NCBI GenBank assembly: GCA_049578505.1
Contig: JBAUMC010000068.1
Coordinates: 1-64,000, forward strand
Direction: 5' to 3'
DNA: 64,000 bases
DNA from: JAGVPT01 sp049578505
GTDB lineage: Bacteria > Bacteroidota > Ignavibacteria > UBA10030 > UBA8401
In this document: positions 41,721 through 50,725 of the stretch, piece by piece
How positions within the stretch are numbered: the stretch's first letter is position 1
How the letters are laid out: each line of letters begins with the position of its first letter
Position numbers and translations under genes: made by a program
The notes under the pieces: model-generated
Database searches by the model: none
The model's input: only the letters and a program-made list of their open reading frames with translations
Told to the model about the DNA's origin: nothing

Positions 41721-43238
41721 ATGAAGATGGGTCGATGGAGCTTTACCACCACCCTTGTCCTTGCAACGATTCTCGTTCTAACCGGATGTCGTGAGGTCTT
41801 TACGGGAAAACGTGAAGCACGGGGTGTTTGGTTTTCACGATTCGAGTATGCCAATATCGATTCGACAAAATCCAAAGCTCGCATTACAGAAATATTCGAA
41901 AAGGCGCGAACGGCAAAATTCAATATGATATTCTTTCAAGTACGCGGTACCGGCGACGCGTATTACAAATCGCAGTACGAGCCGTGGGCTGAGTCGTTGA
42001 CCGGAACGCTGGGGAAAGACCCCGGCTGGGATCCGCTTGAATATGCTGTGCACGAAGCTCACCATCTTGGACTCGAGCTTCATGTGTGGATCAACACATT
42101 CACGATCTGGAGCGGGAAGAAGCCTCCGATGGAATCTTCGCCCCGCTCGGCTTACCTCGCCCACCCGGAATGGCTTGTCTGCGACATGAACGGAATGCCG
42201 ATGCCGCTGAACGATCATTACGTCAACATTTCGCCGGGCGTCCCTGAGGCGCGGAAGTATGTGGTCGACGTCGCACTTGATATCGTTAATAAGTATGATG
42301 TTGACGGAGTGCATTTCGATTATGTCCGCTATCCTGAAGATTCTCCTAAGCTCGGTTACTCGCACGATTCCATCAGCGTCGCGCGATTCAATAGCGCCGA
42401 AGGGAATCCCGATAAACTCGATTGGGAAAACTGGCAGCGTGAACAAATCAACCAATTTGTTTTTTCGGCATATAACGCAATCACTGAAAGAAAACCCTGG
42501 GTAAAAGTGTCAGCATCGGTCATCGGAAAATACTCGGGGTCGGGATGGACGGCATACGGTTCCGTCTATCAAGATGTTCGTCGGTGGATGGAACTCGGCA
42601 AAATCGATTTTGTCGTACCGATGGTCTATTGGGAGATGGATAATAGAACTCATCCGTTCGGCCCCCTGGTGACCGAATGGACAACGCGTGTCGCCTACGA
42701 CCGGCAAGTCATGCCCGGAATTCTTATTGGCCTGGGACAAAAATTCGGGTGGACAGAAATTTCGCACGAAGTGGACGCAGCACGGGCGCGCGGTGCATCC
42801 GGTGTTGTCTTTTTCTCCGCAGCAACCATGGAGAATTCGTGGGCTCTCCTCGGTACCGATCAGTTTTCGTACTGGTCGGACGTCCCCGCGATGACATGGA
42901 AGGATTCAATCCCGCCGCCGGCGCCATCACTCTACCAGGCAAAAGCAAGCGGGAAGAACATAGTACTCTCCTGGACCCTCGTACCGGACCTCAACGGTCC
43001 GCTCTATTGCAATATCTACCGTTCATCATCTCCAGTGGTCGACATAAAAGACGTGAGGAATATTCTCTTCGTGACAGCACGAAATTCCGTTGAATTCGTC
43101 GACTCAACTGCAGAAGCAAGGCGTTGGTATTACGCCGTGTCCGCTTTTGACAGGTCCGGAAATGAAAGCAAGCTTTCAAATGTCGTTTCTCCTGAGCCGA
43201 CGCTGGCTGCAAACGGAGAGCGGAAAACGGCGAAATAG
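41721..43238 (+). CDS. GHL10-type glycosyl hydrolase-like lipoprotein with C-terminal Fn3-like domain
   Basis: 505 residues. The signal peptide ends LVLTGC (Cys23). The main domain (about 32-390) is the GHL10/YngK-type barrel: EARGVWFSRFEYAN, FNMIFFQVRGTGDAYY, LGLELHVWINTFTIW, DGVHFDYVRYP and FVVPMVYWEMDN. The Asp in DGVHFDYVRYP is in the place expected for an active-site acid. A fibronectin type III-like domain (about 400-495) follows. It probably acts on a polysaccharide or peptidoglycan at the outer surface; the substrate is not known. Confidence 0.88.
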   Translation: MKMGRWSFTTTLVLATILVLTGCREVFTGKREARGVWFSRFEYANIDSTKSKARITEIFEKARTAKFNMIFFQVRGTGDAYYKSQYEPWAESLTGTLGKDPGWDPLEYAVHEAHHLGLELHVWINTFTIWSGKKPPMESSPRSAYLAHPEWLVCDMNGMPMPLNDHYVNISPGVPEARKYVVDVALDIVNKYDVDGVHFDYVRYPEDSPKLGYSHDSISVARFNSAEGNPDKLDWENWQREQINQFVFSAYNAITERKPWVKVSASVIGKYSGSGWTAYGSVYQDVRRWMELGKIDFVVPMVYWEMDNRTHPFGPLVTEWTTRVAYDRQVMPGILIGLGQKFGWTEISHEVDAARARGASGVVFFSAATMENSWALLGTDQFSYWSDVPAMTWKDSIPPPAPSLYQAKASGKNIVLSWTLVPDLNGPLYCNIYRSSSPVVDIKDVRNILFVTARNSVEFVDSTAEARRWYYAVSAFDRSGNESKLSNVVSPEPTLAANGERKTAK

Positions 43239-43255
43239 TAATTAACCCTACTCTC

Positions 43256-44326
43256 ATGGCGATAGAATCGGACAACACTCGGCGCGCAATCAGCGAACTC
43301 TTGAAATCCGCTGACCGATCGATCAAAGAAGGCAATTTAGATGCCGCCCTGAGTTTCATCGAGCGGGTCTTCGAAATCGAACAACGCAACGTGTATGCCC
43401 GGGCATACAAAGAACGGATACTCGCTTTAAAAGATGCCGAAGAGAAAGACAAGGCTGCTGCACAAATAAAAGAGGAGCCGCCGAAGGCAGCTCCAGTGGT
43501 CGAGAGAAAAAAAATAACAGAAGAGAAGCCCCATCTTGCTGCCCCGGAAAAATCGGTATCACCTCCTCCGTCGAAATCGTCGCATCAAAAAGGTGCAGCG
43601 CTCCACATCCATCACTCCCCGGCAGCGCTCGAAGCCTACCGCACCCTCCTGACGGAAATATGGTCGGACGGCAACGTCAGCGCAGAAGAACAGTCTCAGA
43701 TCGATTCGATGAAGGAGACATTCGAGATTACGGAGAAGGACCATGTCGACATCGAGCGCCAGGTCAGGATTGAGGCATACCTCGCTGCAATCAGAGAGGC
43801 GTGGAAGATGGGGGTCACGTCGTTCGTCGATATCCGGAAACGGTTCAAGATAACAGACCAGGAGCATTTAAGTGTCGAACAGAAAATCAACCAATTTCTG
43901 CAATCGCTGAAGGCGAAAGGGACAGTGTTGTTGTTGGACGATGATCATTCGTTCCTCAGTATCATTAAGGATGTTTTGACCGAAGCCGGCTATACCTGTC
44001 ACGCTGTCAACTCCGGCGAGGAAGGGTTGAAAGCGCTTGAAACCATCACACCGGATATCGTCGTGTGTGATATCGATTTTGTGAAGCCGAAGATGAACGG
44101 TTTTACATTTTATGAAAAATTTCGGGCGATCGACCGCTTTGTCGATGTACCGTTCATCTTCATGAGCGGACTCGACCAGGACATTGTCGTGCGGGCAGGA
44201 AAACAAATGGGGGTTGACGATTACTTGACAAAACCGTTTGACGCGGAAATGCTTGTCGCCACGATTGAAGGAAAGCTAAAACGGTCCCGCGAGATAAAAC
44301 GGGTGACGCAAGGGTCAAAAAACTAG
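43256..44326 (+). CDS. Response regulator with N-terminal helical repeats and C-terminal receiver domain
   Basis: 356 residues. The first 65 residues look like one TPR-type pair. After an Ala/Pro/Lys-rich linker, two related helical segments follow (about 120-165 and 170-210), each containing an EIW/EAW...F.IT..+H pattern (ETFEITEKDHVDIE and KRFKITDQEHLSVE). The receiver domain is C-terminal (about 220-345): VLLLDDDHSFL with the acidic pair, IVVCDIDFVKPKMNG with the phosphorylated Asp, FMSGLD and YLTKPFD with the conserved Lys. It is upstream of a hybrid histidine kinase, its likely partner. Confidence 0.85.
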   Translation: MAIESDNTRRAISELLKSADRSIKEGNLDAALSFIERVFEIEQRNVYARAYKERILALKDAEEKDKAAAQIKEEPPKAAPVVERKKITEEKPHLAAPEKSVSPPPSKSSHQKGAALHIHHSPAALEAYRTLLTEIWSDGNVSAEEQSQIDSMKETFEITEKDHVDIERQVRIEAYLAAIREAWKMGVTSFVDIRKRFKITDQEHLSVEQKINQFLQSLKAKGTVLLLDDDHSFLSIIKDVLTEAGYTCHAVNSGEEGLKALETITPDIVVCDIDFVKPKMNGFTFYEKFRAIDRFVDVPFIFMSGLDQDIVVRAGKQMGVDDYLTKPFDAEMLVATIEGKLKRSREIKRVTQGSKN

Positions 44327-44356
44327 AGCTCAATTCCAGAAGAACACAATTCAGGC

Positions 44357-46594
44357 ATGAAAAAATTCTTCCGAAGACTCCGGACGTTTACGCAGAACTT
44401 GGGCCTTGTCGAGCAAGCGCAAATCGTCGCTTCAACTGCTGTCGTCGTCATCATGGTGACGATCATCAGCGCGAATATTGTCCTGAAGCTGGCACTCACT
44501 CCATTCGATTTCATTAGCGTCATCACTGTCGGCATCATCGGTTTCGCCAGCGTCTACTTTTCGCTTAAGTATGGAAGACAGCTCGAGGCCCAGAAACGGG
44601 AGCTTGAGGCGTTGAACCGCGTGGCGGAATCGGTGAACCAATCCATCGACCTCGATTACCTTCTGAGCAATGTACTGCAAAAGGTCGTAGAGCTCGCCCG
44701 GACCGAATACGGCTGGCTGTATATTGTTGAAGACAAAAAAATGGAGCTGCGAAATTCAAGCGGTTCTTCATTCAGTTTCTTCAACAAAAAGGCTCTGGAT
44801 AATATCGAGCTTATTCCATGGATACAAAAAATCCATACCCAAAAAGAAGAATCGCTTGCGAGCACGTCGTTCGCCGATGAAAGCGTTCTGCGGGCAGGAA
44901 TCTCATCATGGGTGTCGGTACCGTTGCGTGCCGCAGACCAATTTGCCGGTGTGCTGTTGCTTGCAACAACGGTGAAAGGGTTCTTCTCCGAACGGCAGGT
45001 TGACCTCATCGCCGCGTTCGGCAACCACATCAACGTCGCGTTAAACAACGCGCATCTCTTCGACCGGCTCCGAAAATCGGAACAACAGTACGCGGATTTG
45101 TTCGAGCACTCGCCGGACATGTACCATCTCGTCAACCGGGAAGGAATCATCATCAGCTGCAACCAAACCGAGGTGCAAACCCTCGGCTATCTGAAAACCG
45201 ATATTATCGGCCACCCTCTCACACAACTCTATCCATCTGAGTACCGTCTAAACGTGCTCGAAACGTTATTAAAAGCGTTTGAGAACGGGCACGAGTTCCG
45301 GGGAATGGAGGAGCAGATGATAAAACGAGACGGCGGGGTAATCGATGTCAGTGTGAACACGTCGCTCGTGTACGACGATAAACATGTGCCGGTGTTGATG
45401 CGCTGCGTCGTCAGGGACATCACTGAAAAGAAAAAACTTGAACAGAAGATCATGCAGGCGCAGAAAATCGACAGCATCGGCAACCTCGCGGGCGGCGTCG
45501 CCCACGACTTCAACAATATCCTCGCATCCATTCTCGGATCTTCCTCGATCATGCGGCGCCGGATGAACGAGAGCGACAAATGGTTTCCATTCGTAGAGAT
45601 TATTGAAACGGCGGCAAAGCGGGGCGCTTCACTCACTCGCCAGCTGCTGACCTTCGCGAGGCGCGGAAACGTCGAGGTTCATCCCGTCGACATCCACGCG
45701 ATCATTAACGAGACGATCCATCTTTTCGAACGAAGCGTCAACCCAAACATTGCCATTGTGACGAATTTTACTCCGGAAGTGGCAATCGTGAGCGGCGACG
45801 AAGGCCAAATCCAGCAGGCGATGTTGAACATATTCATCAACGCGCGGGACGCAATGCCGAACGGCGGAACCTTGACGATTGAAACGGCCTCCGTGCAATA
45901 TTCCGAACAGGATCGCAGCACGCTCTCGGGCGAAACCCGAAGTGGAAGCTACGTGTCCATGAAAGTTGTCGACAACGGTATCGGGATGAGTAAAGACGTT
46001 CAGCAGCGGATGTTCGAGCCGTTCTTTACTACAAAAGAGCAAGGCAAGGGGACCGGCCTCGGATTATCCGTTGTGTACGGCGTCGTTAACGGCCACGGAG
46101 GATACATTTCGGTCCAGAGTGAACCCGGAAAAGGGACCACGTTTTCAATTCTTCTCCCGAAATTACCTGAGACGTTCAAGTCAAAAACCGTACGGTCGAA
46201 CAAAAAAATTGTCGGAGGCAAAGAGACCATTCTGGTCGTCGACGACGAGGAAATTGTCCGTACGACAATCAGCGCGATGTTGTCGGACCTTGGGTACACC
46301 GTAGAGTCAACACGCGGCGGTAAAGAAGCATTGGACCTTTTGGCAAAGAAAAAGAAGATCGACCTGGTTCTGCTCGATATGACGATGCCCCAGATGGGGG
46401 GCAAGGAAGTTTTCCAAAAAATTCGGCGAATAAAAGCTCACGCGAAAATTATTATTTCAAGCGGGTACAGCGACTCGGTTCTCGGTGAAGACGCATTCGC
46501 AAAAAGGGTTGACGGCTTTTTACAGAAGCCGTATCAAATTGAAGACCTCTCAAAAAAAATTCGCGAAGTGCTGGACAAAAACCACAAATCGTAA
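44357..46594 (+). CDS. Hybrid sensor histidine kinase
   Basis: 745 residues. Two membrane segments (about 22-45 and 50-70) lie close together with almost nothing between, so sensing is likely intracellular. Then a GAF domain (about 90-250), a PAS domain (about 262-375), a histidine kinase core with LAGGVAHDFNNILAS carrying the phosphorylated His, an ATPase domain with DNGIGMSKDVQQRMFEPFFT and GTGLGLSVVYG, and a C-terminal receiver domain (about 620-745) with LVVDDEEIVR, LVLLDMTMP and the Lys of FLQKPYQ. It probably signals with the response regulator gene just upstream. Confidence 0.94.
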   Translation: MKKFFRRLRTFTQNLGLVEQAQIVASTAVVVIMVTIISANIVLKLALTPFDFISVITVGIIGFASVYFSLKYGRQLEAQKRELEALNRVAESVNQSIDLDYLLSNVLQKVVELARTEYGWLYIVEDKKMELRNSSGSSFSFFNKKALDNIELIPWIQKIHTQKEESLASTSFADESVLRAGISSWVSVPLRAADQFAGVLLLATTVKGFFSERQVDLIAAFGNHINVALNNAHLFDRLRKSEQQYADLFEHSPDMYHLVNREGIIISCNQTEVQTLGYLKTDIIGHPLTQLYPSEYRLNVLETLLKAFENGHEFRGMEEQMIKRDGGVIDVSVNTSLVYDDKHVPVLMRCVVRDITEKKKLEQKIMQAQKIDSIGNLAGGVAHDFNNILASILGSSSIMRRRMNESDKWFPFVEIIETAAKRGASLTRQLLTFARRGNVEVHPVDIHAIINETIHLFERSVNPNIAIVTNFTPEVAIVSGDEGQIQQAMLNIFINARDAMPNGGTLTIETASVQYSEQDRSTLSGETRSGSYVSMKVVDNGIGMSKDVQQRMFEPFFTTKEQGKGTGLGLSVVYGVVNGHGGYISVQSEPGKGTTFSILLPKLPETFKSKTVRSNKKIVGGKETILVVDDEEIVRTTISAMLSDLGYTVESTRGGKEALDLLAKKKKIDLVLLDMTMPQMGGKEVFQKIRRIKAHAKIIISSGYSDSVLGEDAFAKRVDGFLQKPYQIEDLSKKIREVLDKNHKS

Positions 46595-46680
46595 TCTCTC
46601 ACAACTCTGTTCTTGAAAAATAGCCCATCAATTCGTATGTTACGCCTGCAATTCTTTTCCGATCATTATTGTCATCACCA

Positions 46681-47505
46681 ATGAATACTTTTTCCGACGA
46701 GCTGCGAAAAGAGCGAGTCGCAAAGGATATCTCCCTCGCGGATATTTCCAAAAAAACACACATCAACGTTAAGTACCTCGAAGCGATTGAGCAGGGATCG
46801 TTCGATATTCTCCCGCAGACCTACATCCGCGCATTTATTCGCGAGTATGCGCTCGTAATCGGCCTGGCACCTAAGGCCGTTCTGAAGAAATTTGATGTCA
46901 TGGTCGGCGGAAAATATTCAGTTGATAACGGTTCTATGATCGGTTCCGGATGGAGCGGCAAGCCCCTTCCATCGATGCCGGAACAAAGCAGCGCAGGTCC
47001 TCCCCCAGGCAAACCGGAATACTTGAAGCAGAACGACAACCGGACTGTCGCCGTCATTGCAGGGGTCGTCGTCGTCGCCATTGTACTTATCTATTTTGTG
47101 TACAACTATGCAACGCAGGAAACGATTACGCAGGTAGCGCAGGAGACCCCGTTTCAGGATGTTGTTAAGGAACAGGAAAAGCAGATCACTCCTCAAAAAG
47201 CGGCGCTCGATACTCTCGCAGTTCTTCAGGCAGAGCCTAAAAGAGATTCCCTGATCCTGCGGGCAGTGACAGTTGATTCTGTATGGATCAGCATCGGCAA
47301 AGACGAGGCACCATCTCAGAACACCATTCTGCCGCCGGAAGCCTCGCGAACATGGATAGCCTCCAAACAGTTCAGACTCTCGCTCGGCAATGCCGGGGGG
47401 ATTCGCTTCATGTTGAACGGAAAAGATATCGGCAGATTTGGAAAGCGCGGCGCCGTTGTGCGAAACATCATCCTCACTCCCGATTATTTAAAATCGAAAC
47501 GCTGA
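46681..47505 (+). CDS. RodZ-like protein: HTH, membrane segment, periplasmic domain
   Basis: About 274 residues from ATG 46681; TTG 46669 gives a slightly longer form. The N-terminal helix-turn-helix (about 5-75; ELRKERVAKDISLADISKKT) matches the HTH_25 domain of RodZ, which binds MreB. A membrane helix (VAVIAGVVVVAIVLIYFVY) follows, then a periplasmic beta domain resembling DUF4115 (QFRLSLGNAGGIRFMLNGKD). mreB is 17 kb away. It overlaps nothing but leaves one base before ligA. Confidence 0.85.
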   Translation: MNTFSDELRKERVAKDISLADISKKTHINVKYLEAIEQGSFDILPQTYIRAFIREYALVIGLAPKAVLKKFDVMVGGKYSVDNGSMIGSGWSGKPLPSMPEQSSAGPPPGKPEYLKQNDNRTVAVIAGVVVVAIVLIYFVYNYATQETITQVAQETPFQDVVKEQEKQITPQKAALDTLAVLQAEPKRDSLILRAVTVDSVWISIGKDEAPSQNTILPPEASRTWIASKQFRLSLGNAGGIRFMLNGKDIGRFGKRGAVVRNIILTPDYLKSKR

Positions 47506-47506
47506 T

Positions 47507-49531
47507 ATGAAAGCGCGGAAATCCAATCTTCTTGAAAACGACGCACGCCGCCGAATTCAAGAACTTTCCGAAAAAATCCGGGAGCATGACTACAAGTATT
47601 ACGTACTCTCGGAGCCGACAATAGCGGACGAGAAGTACGATCTGTTGATGCGCGAACTTTCAGACCTCGAAGAGCAATTCCCTGAGTTCAGGGCACTTGA
47701 TTCTCCAACGCAGCGTGTCGGCGGCCAGCCGACAAAAGAATTTTCGACCGTGACGCACAGCGTCCCGATGCTGAGCCTGGCAAACACCTATTCGGAGGAA
47801 GAACTACTCGACTTCGACCGGAGGGTAGATTCATTGCTGCGCCACGAACCCTACCGGTATGTTGCGGAACTCAAAATCGATGGGGTAGCGATCAGCATCA
47901 AGTATGAAAACGGAATCATCGTCCAAGGCGCGACCCGGGGAGACGGCGTTCAGGGTGACGAGATCACCAACAATCTCAAGACGATTCGCTCCATCCCGCT
48001 TCGCATCCGTCCGGCGAACACCAAGCTCCTGAATTTTGAAGTTCGCGGTGAAATCTACATGAAGAAAAAGGATTTTGAAAGAATGAATGCCGAACGGGAA
48101 CTGGAGGGAGAAAAGCTCTTTGTCAACGCGCGAAACTCGACGTCTGGAACGTTGAAACTCCAGGACCCAAAAATCGTCGCGGCGAGAAGACTCAATATGT
48201 TTTCGTATTTTCTCCGCTCGGACGACGTTTCACTGAAGAGCCATTATGAGAATCTTGACCTACTCAAAAAAATGGGGTTTGTGGTCAACGAGAACATTCG
48301 ACTGTGCAAAACGATCCGCGATGTCAAAAAATTTTGCGACGAGTGGAAGGAACGGCGCGAAAGCTTGCCGTACGACATCGACGGGGTCGTCGTGAAAGTC
48401 GACTCACTCCGCCAGCAAGAAACGTTGGGTGCGGTGGCAAAAAGCCCCCGATGGGCGATCGCATACAAATTTCCTGCCCAAAAGGTTGAAACGGTGTTGA
48501 AAGGGATCACGCTGCAAGTCGGCCGGGTTGGAACGGTAACGCCGGTTGCGGAACTCGAACCGGTGTTTGTCGGGGGAACGACAGTAAGCCGCGCCACATT
48601 GCACAACGAAGATTACATTAGAGAGCTCGACTTGCGGGTCGGCGATACTGTCGTCGTTGAAAAAGGAGGAGATGTAATACCAAAGGTCAGCGCTGTGAAC
48701 GCAGCAAAGCGCCAGAAAGGCTCGAAACCGTTTGTCATGCCGAAAGAATGCCCGGAATGCCGGTCGAGAATCTTCCGCCCGGAGGGGGAAGCGGCGTACT
48801 ACTGCGAGAATTCCGAGTGTCCTGCTCAAGTCCGAGGGCGGATAGAACATTTTGCCCATCGCGGGGCGATGGATATCGAGGGACTCGGAGAAGCGGTCAT
48901 CGATTTACTCGTCAACGAAAACCTCATCCATACTCTCGCTGACATTTATACACTGAAGAAAAACCAGATCGTTCCTCTCGAGCGCATGGGGGAAAAGAGC
49001 GCGCAGAACTTGATTGATGCGATCGCACAGAGCAAACAGCAGCCCTTCCACAAAGCGATCTTTGCTCTCGGCATCCGCTATGTCGGCGCGGGAGTCGCGA
49101 AGCTGCTCGCAGACTCGTTCGGCTCAATCGAAAAACTTCAGGATGCATCTCAAGAGGAGCTGGAACGAGTTGAAGGTATCGGACCGCGGATCGCGGAAAG
49201 TGTCGTCCGCTTTTTTAAGGAGCGCCATACAAAAGAGCTCGTCGCCAAACTGCAGCGGGCCGGCGTGGCACTGAAGACCGAAAAGAAAAAAAGTTCCGCG
49301 CAACCATTTACCGGAAAAACATTCGTTCTCACCGGGGGATTAAATTCGATGACCCGCGACGAGGCGAAAGAGAAAATAGAATTATATGGTGGAAAAGTGA
49401 CCTCGAGCGTCAGCGCTAAAACAGATTTTGTCGTGGTCGGAACAGACGCCGGATCAAAACTTGACAAGGCGGTCGAGCTCGGTGTGAGGAGAGTCGACGA
49501 AAAGGAATTTCGAAAAATGCTGGCGTCCTAG
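47507..49531 (+). CDS. ligA: NAD-dependent DNA ligase
   Basis: 674 residues, full length. Domain Ia with the YYVLSEPTIADEKYD motif, the adenylated Lys123 in VAELKIDGVAISIK, the OB fold, a four-Cys zinc finger (CPECRSR...CENSECPAQ), helix-hairpin-helix repeats and a C-terminal BRCT domain (about 600-674). It seals nicks during replication. It begins one base after the RodZ-like stop. Confidence 0.97.
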   Translation: MKARKSNLLENDARRRIQELSEKIREHDYKYYVLSEPTIADEKYDLLMRELSDLEEQFPEFRALDSPTQRVGGQPTKEFSTVTHSVPMLSLANTYSEEELLDFDRRVDSLLRHEPYRYVAELKIDGVAISIKYENGIIVQGATRGDGVQGDEITNNLKTIRSIPLRIRPANTKLLNFEVRGEIYMKKKDFERMNAERELEGEKLFVNARNSTSGTLKLQDPKIVAARRLNMFSYFLRSDDVSLKSHYENLDLLKKMGFVVNENIRLCKTIRDVKKFCDEWKERRESLPYDIDGVVVKVDSLRQQETLGAVAKSPRWAIAYKFPAQKVETVLKGITLQVGRVGTVTPVAELEPVFVGGTTVSRATLHNEDYIRELDLRVGDTVVVEKGGDVIPKVSAVNAAKRQKGSKPFVMPKECPECRSRIFRPEGEAAYYCENSECPAQVRGRIEHFAHRGAMDIEGLGEAVIDLLVNENLIHTLADIYTLKKNQIVPLERMGEKSAQNLIDAIAQSKQQPFHKAIFALGIRYVGAGVAKLLADSFGSIEKLQDASQEELERVEGIGPRIAESVVRFFKERHTKELVAKLQRAGVALKTEKKKSSAQPFTGKTFVLTGGLNSMTRDEAKEKIELYGGKVTSSVSAKTDFVVVGTDAGSKLDKAVELGVRRVDEKEFRKMLAS

Positions 49532-49676
49532 ATACCGGGCGCCGGATGGTAGAAATCGGGACAAGCTGAAATTGTGGGAAGCGTAAATCGATAGGGTGCT
49601 TCTCATCTTCGTAACTTGCTTTTAAGATAAACCTTTTGCAACTTTAATTAGCCAGAGAAAGAGCTACAGATTTATT

Positions 49677-50216
49677 ATGCTGGAATCTTCACGGCTGCGG
49701 ATCGGAATCGCCCTCGCGCACTTTCATTTTCGCAAACATAATTATCCGCAGACGGAATTCACAAAATTGTATTCCGAAGCGCGCACTGCTCTCGTGATCG
49801 TTCCCGAGGACAGCGAACATCGGGCGCTGGCCATTCCTTTACTGACGTCGCTTCAGAATAAATTTCGCGGGAACAAGCTAACCATTGTCATTTACGATTC
49901 TTTCCGCGACCTCTCCAGTTCGTTGGCTCATTGCGACGTTTTCCTTATGACAAAAGACAATATCAGTTTTTTCTATCTTCCAAAGAAAAAGGCCGTGCAG
50001 AAACTCAGCCGTCAAAAATTCGACGTCGCATTCGACCTCAATATTCCGATGGTACTTCCCGCTGCATATTTGTGCCGCAGCGCGAACGCAACGTTGAAAG
50101 TCGGCTTTGTAAAGGAAAACGGCGACAACTTTTACAATTTTCAGTTGAAGACGTCACACCAGGAGAGTCCGCAGCGAAGTTTTGAGCAATTATTGCGCAC
50201 CATGGCAATGTTTTGA
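49677..50216 (+). CDS. Small protein of unknown function (possibly DUF6913-like)
   Basis: 179 residues, no signal peptide. It alternates strands and helices: TALVIVPED, KLTIVIYDSF, CDVFLMTKDNISFFYLP, KFDVAFDLNIPMVLPAAYLC, TLKVGFVKENGDNFYNFQL. The last blocks recall the DUF6913 proteins of Bacteroidota, which have a D-x-N-x-P and an FVG...N.Y pattern; this is from memory and not certain. The glycosyltransferase-like alternation of strands suggests a Rossmann-type fold. It lies 18 bases upstream of the STAS gene. Confidence 0.6.
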   Translation: MLESSRLRIGIALAHFHFRKHNYPQTEFTKLYSEARTALVIVPEDSEHRALAIPLLTSLQNKFRGNKLTIVIYDSFRDLSSSLAHCDVFLMTKDNISFFYLPKKKAVQKLSRQKFDVAFDLNIPMVLPAAYLCRSANATLKVGFVKENGDNFYNFQLKTSHQESPQRSFEQLLRTMAMF

Positions 50217-50234
50217 CCGAGAGTTGGAGGCCAA

Positions 50235-50567
50235 ATGAAGTTTGACATTACAAAGAATACGCACAATACGATAATAAAATTGAAGGAACGAAAGCTCGAC
50301 GTTTCGGTGTCGCCGGAATTGAAGGGTGAATTCATTCTGCTCTGTCGGCCAACCTTAAAAACACTCGTCATCGACTTGACCGACGTCGAATTTTGTGACA
50401 GCAGCGGGTTGAGCGCCCTGCTCATCGCCGAGCGCCAAATGCGCGGGCACGGGGGTAAGATCATTCTCGTCGGCGTGCATAAGAAAGTCATGGCACTTCT
50501 TAAAATCTCACAGCTCGACCGTGTCTTTCAAATTTTCGACACTGTCGCAAAAGCAACGAAAGAGTGA
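50235..50567 (+). CDS. STAS-domain anti-sigma factor antagonist-like protein
   Basis: 110 residues, a single STAS domain like SpoIIAA. The phosphorylatable Ser is in FCDSSGLSALLIAER. In the family the unphosphorylated form binds an anti-sigma factor kinase. No anti-sigma factor or sigma factor gene is next to it. GGAGG is positioned six bases before ATG. It probably forms an operon with the preceding unknown gene. Confidence 0.9.
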   Translation: MKFDITKNTHNTIIKLKERKLDVSVSPELKGEFILLCRPTLKTLVIDLTDVEFCDSSGLSALLIAERQMRGHGGKIILVGVHKKVMALLKISQLDRVFQIFDTVAKATKE

Positions 50568-50725
50568 GCCATCCTATTCACGGTTTTCCTCAGGTGTCTC
50601 ATGCGGTATCCTTTCCATCGCTGATGCGCACTCGAACTCTGCTCTACTTCCCCCGTCGTTTATCATCTTCCGTCTGAAACAATGGTACCAAAGACACTCT
50701 CGGACGCACCGGCAAGGAAATTCCA

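Noticed and set aside
46669..46681. TTG start of the RodZ-like gene
   Set aside because: An ATG four codons later matches the normal start of the family better; the TTG remains possible.
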